DNA of 64,000 nt from Novosphingobium chloroacetimidivorans. GTDB taxonomy: Bacteria > Pseudomonadota > Alphaproteobacteria > Sphingomonadales > Sphingomonadaceae. Under the pieces are notes generated by a model. The model had not been told where the DNA came from and made no database searches. It was given only the letters and a program-made list of their open reading frames with translations. Location: NCBI RefSeq assembly GCF_014204535.1, contig NZ_JACHLR010000004.1, positions 248,001-312,000 of the forward strand. The letters run 5' to 3'. The translations under genes and the position numbers were made by a program. Of the stretch, positions 61,800 to 64,000 are shown piece by piece. Each line of letters starts with the position of its first letter. The first letter of the stretch is position 1.

Positions 61800-62594
61800 T
61801 TAAGACCGCAGGCCGATGATGGTCTGCGAGATCTGCGTGGCGGTGTCGATTGCCTTGGCGTTCGCCTGGAAGTAGCGCTGCGCGGTGATCAGGTTCACCA
61901 GCTCCTCGGCGATGTCGACGTTGGAGTGCTCGATCGAGCCCGAGAGCAGCGCACCGTTGGCCCCGGTGTCGGGAGCGCCGAAAGTGGGCGCGCCGGAGAG
62001 GCCCGTCTGCGTCCAGTTCGAGCTGCCGACTTGCTTCAACCCGGTGGGCGCGATGAAGGTGGCGAGAGCGATGGTGCCGACCTGGGTGTTGGTACCGTCC
62101 GAGTAGGACGCGGTGATCGCACCCTTGGGGCTGATCGTCACGCCGGTGAAGGTCGCGGTGCCCGCGGTTGCCGGGATCTGCACGTCGCCCGGCTCGCCCG
62201 TGGTGGCGGTTCCGGCGAAGGCCTGCAGGCGGTTGCCCGCGCCATCATGGATGAAGCCGCTCTCGTCCACCGCGAACGCCCCGTTGCGGGTGAACATGGT
62301 CTGGCCGCCGGGCGCGCGGATCTCGAAGAAACCATCGCCGGTGATGGCGACGTCGAGCGCCGAGCCGGTCTGCTCGACCGGGCCGATCGAGAAGTTCTGG
62401 GTGATCGAGTCCACCGCCGAACCGATGCCCTGGATCTGCTTGGGATTGGTGAACGAGGAACCCGCAACGATGTCGGCGAACTCGGCGCGTGACTTCTTGA
62501 AGCCGTTGGTCTCGGCGTTGGCGATGTTGTGGCTGATGACGTTGAGGTCGGTCTGGGCGTTCTTCAGCCCGCTGATCGAAGTGTAATAGGACAT
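61800..62594 (-). CDS. flgE: Flagellar hook protein FlgE, short form
   Basis: A 264-residue FlgE. The start (GLKNAQTDLNVISHNIANAE) and end (DIAEELVNLITAQRYFQANA) are typical of hook proteins, with VAITGDGFFEIR in the middle. Usual FlgE proteins have about 400 residues; this one has room for D0 and D1 and only a small outer domain. Position after flgD supports FlgE rather than another rod protein. Confidence 0.88.
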   Translation of the reverse strand: MSYYTSISGLKNAQTDLNVISHNIANAETNGFKKSRAEFADIVAGSSFTNPKQIQGIGSAVDSITQNFSIGPVEQTGSALDVAITGDGFFEIRAPGGQTMFTRNGAFAVDESGFIHDGAGNRLQAFAGTATTGEPGDVQIPATAGTATFTGVTISPKGAITASYSDGTNTQVGTIALATFIAPTGLKQVGSSNWTQTGLSGAPTFGAPDTGANGALLSGSIEHSNVDIAEELVNLITAQRYFQANAKAIDTATQISQTIIGLRS

Positions 62595-62606
62595 GAAGGT
62601 GGCTCC

Positions 62607-62909
62607 TTAGGAAGCGGTCGGAGTGGTGGTGGCGGTCTTGGAGATCAGGACGTCGAGCTTGCCGGCGATGGCGCTCAGGGTGCTGCCCATCTCGGTGCTG
62701 TTGGCGAGCGTGGAGAACTGCGCCATCTGAGAGAGCATCTGCTTCTGATCGACCGGGTCGGTGGGATCCTGTTGCTTCATCTGCGCCGTCATCAGCTTGA
62801 TGAAATCGTTGGCGCCGAGCGAGGCGAGGCCGCCCTTGTTGGACGAGGACGTGTCCGCCTTTGTCGTCGACGTGGTCGAGTAGTTCGAGAATACGGAGCT
62901 GACGGTCAT
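62607..62909 (-). CDS. flgD: Flagellar hook cap protein FlgD, N-terminal domain only
   Basis: A 100-residue FlgD. The conserved scaffold region is present (LGANDFIKLMTAQMKQQDPT, then QMLSQMAQFSTLANS). The C-terminal Tudor/FnIII cap domain of the usual 230-residue protein is absent. The stop is clean, with flgE 12 bases on, so this is not a frameshift. It overlaps flgC by four bases. Confidence 0.88.
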   Translation of the reverse strand: MTVSSVFSNYSTTSTTKADTSSSNKGGLASLGANDFIKLMTAQMKQQDPTDPVDQKQMLSQMAQFSTLANSTEMGSTLSAIAGKLDVLISKTATTTPTAS

Positions 62910-63304
62910 TTGAGCCTCATCGTTTCGAGCATGAGTTGCTTGGCGGTGGAGAGGGCCTCCACCATGTTCTGGTACTGGCGCGAGCTTTCGAGCATCTCGA
63001 CCATCTCGGCGTTCTCATCGACCGGCGCAGTCCAGACATCGCCGTTGGCGTCGGCCAGCGGGTGGTTCGGATCGTGCTGGCGGATCGCGGCGGCATTCTC
63101 GCGCACCACGCCCTGGACCTTGACGGATGCCATGCCGGTGGCGCGATCGAGGTCCTCGGCGAAGACGGCGCGGATGGGGCGATAGGCTTCTGCCTCGCTG
63201 CCCGTCACCGTGCCCGCGTTGGCGAGGTTGGAGGCCGCCGCGTTCATGCGGACGAGCTGCGCCGACATGCCGCGCTGGGCGACGTCGAAGATGGTGCCGG
63301 GCAT
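62906..63304 (-). CDS. flgC: Flagellar proximal rod protein FlgC
   Basis: A 132-residue FlgC (MSAQLVRMNAAASNLANAGT near the start; VEMLESSRQYQNMVEALST near the end). It follows flgB by three bases. Confidence 0.94.
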   Translation of the reverse strand: MPGTIFDVAQRGMSAQLVRMNAAASNLANAGTVTGSEAEAYRPIRAVFAEDLDRATGMASVKVQGVVRENAAAIRQHDPNHPLADANGDVWTAPVDENAEMVEMLESSRQYQNMVEALSTAKQLMLETMRLK

Positions 63305-63307
63305 CTA

Positions 63308-63658
63308 TCAGTCGCCCTTCATCGCGCGCGTGATCGTATCGACGCGGCTGCGGATGAATTCGAGCGTGGTGGAATAGCCGACCGCGTTCTCGGAGAAGGC
63401 GAGCTGTTCGTTCTGCAGCTCGACGGTATTGCCGTCCATCGAGGGCATTACCGGCGTGCGATACAGCACCGCGCCCTTGGCGGCCTGATCGGCATCGCCC
63501 TGACCATGCTGGCTGGCGGCGAGCGCGGCCTTGAAGTCGATGTCCTTCGCCTTGTAGCCGGGGGTGGCGGCATTGGCGATGTTGCCGGCGATCATGCCCA
63601 TGCGCTGCGAGCGCAGTTCGAGAGCGGCGGCATGGATGCCGAACAGGCTCTGGCTCAT
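63308..63658 (-). CDS. flgB: Flagellar proximal rod protein FlgB
   Basis: A 116-residue FlgB (LRSQRMGMIAGNIANAATPG; VELQNEQLAFSENAVGYSTT). It is the first gene of the flgB-motB operon and lies 50 bases after a sigma-54 promoter. Confidence 0.94.
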   Translation of the reverse strand: MSQSLFGIHAAALELRSQRMGMIAGNIANAATPGYKAKDIDFKAALAASQHGQGDADQAAKGAVLYRTPVMPSMDGNTVELQNEQLAFSENAVGYSTTLEFIRSRVDTITRAMKGD

Positions 63659-63708
63659 CGCTGTGGTTCCTCGGGTTTGGTCCTTGCGGACGGGTTCGCG
63701 AGGTATTC

Positions 63709-63724
63709 TGCAAGGGGCGTGCCA
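63709..63724 (-). promoter_or_regulatory. Sigma-54 (-24/-12) promoter of the flg operon
   Basis: Read on the minus strand, TGGCACGCCCCTTGCA matches the consensus TGGCAC-N5-TTGCA at every defined base with exact spacing. Transcription should begin near 63698, about 40 bases before the flgB start. rpoN and a GAFTGA-type activator are both encoded in the window. Confidence 0.92.
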
Positions 63725-63763
63725 GATGGAGTTCGATGGGCTTGATTCCCCCCAGTCTCAATT

Positions 63764-63920
63764 CGTCACCCCCGCGCAGGCGGGGGTCCATCTCCTGCTC
63801 CATCGTTTGCCGCAGGGAGGCAATCGGCCGCTGAGAGTGCCGCCAGGACGTGGCTGACTTTCGCTCTTCAACCAAACGCGCGCGAAGGAGATGGATTCCC
63901 GCTTTCGCGGGAATGACGAA
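63764..63920. repeat. REP-like elements upstream of the flg promoter
   Basis: A palindrome CCCCCGCGCAGGCGGGGG at 63768-63785 and a facing, more diverged arm (TTCCCGCTTTCGCGGGAA near 63896-63913) share GGAGATGG-type flanks in opposite orientation. They are of the same family as the fliP and flgH elements. They occupy the zone where an enhancer site for the sigma-54 activator would be expected. The remaining bases to 64000 show no gene. Confidence 0.8.
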
Positions 63921-64000
63921 GGTAGGGGCGTGCAGGTCTGCAAGAGCCCGGCAAACCTTTGCCGCTTTCCGGCAAATGCACGCCGCGGACGAAAACCCTG

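Noticed and set aside
62607-62909. FlgD truncated by frameshift
   Set aside because: No remnant of the C-terminal domain is found in any frame before flgE, which starts 12 bases later.

Overview
The window is GC-rich chromosomal DNA from an alphaproteobacterium, most probably a member of the Sphingomonadales. This placement is inferred from the gene families, several classes of REP-like palindromes and the flagellar gene content; no 16S gene or other marker is present to name a genus.

Positions 1-24 kb hold mostly housekeeping genes: lptB and rpoN, a TonB-like protein, the Ku/LigD end-joining pair, a Crp/Fnr-type regulator divergent from msrB, a class A penicillin-binding protein, a sensor kinase, the hflK-hflC-degP membrane quality-control set (minus strand), mrp, an orphan Tat-type molybdopterin oxidoreductase subunit overlapping hemH, a two-part winged-helix regulator, tRNA-Val(UAC), an entericidin-like lipoprotein and a small phage-type hypothetical gene.

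Two flagellar blocks flank a polysaccharide locus. From 40.2 kb down to 23.4 kb, on the minus strand, one near-continuous operon runs from a sigma-54 activator through fliE-F-G-H-I-J-K-L-M-N-O-P-Q-R, flhB, fliD and fliS to a FixJ-like regulator. A flagellin gene is divergent from it and ends in a strong terminator. From 63.7 kb down to 53.9 kb, also on the minus strand, runs flgB-C-D-E-F-G-H-I-J-K-L-motA-motB, preceded by a near-perfect sigma-54 promoter. Since rpoN and an RpoN activator are both encoded here, this points to RpoN control of the rod-hook operon. No flhA, fliA, flgA, flgM or che genes are seen. FlgE, FlgD and flagellin are all short, FliM lacks the usual CheY-binding N-terminus, and FlgH lacks a lipobox cysteine.

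Between the flagellar blocks (41.7-52.9 kb, plus strand) lies an exopolysaccharide/capsule locus: gmd, fcl and a WcaI-type transferase in colanic-acid order, then three glycosyltransferase or acyltransferase steps, a second acyltransferase, a Wzy-like membrane protein and a Wzx-like flippase, mostly joined by 4-8 base overlaps. In its middle are a 112-residue protein resembling phage/GTA spike-base proteins and a 465-residue SGNH hydrolase of phage-spike type. This is the most unusual feature of the window. The locus ends with a tandem 61-bp palindromic repeat, an orphan Flp pilin gene and a SnoaL-like pseudogene broken by a 10-bp tandem duplication.
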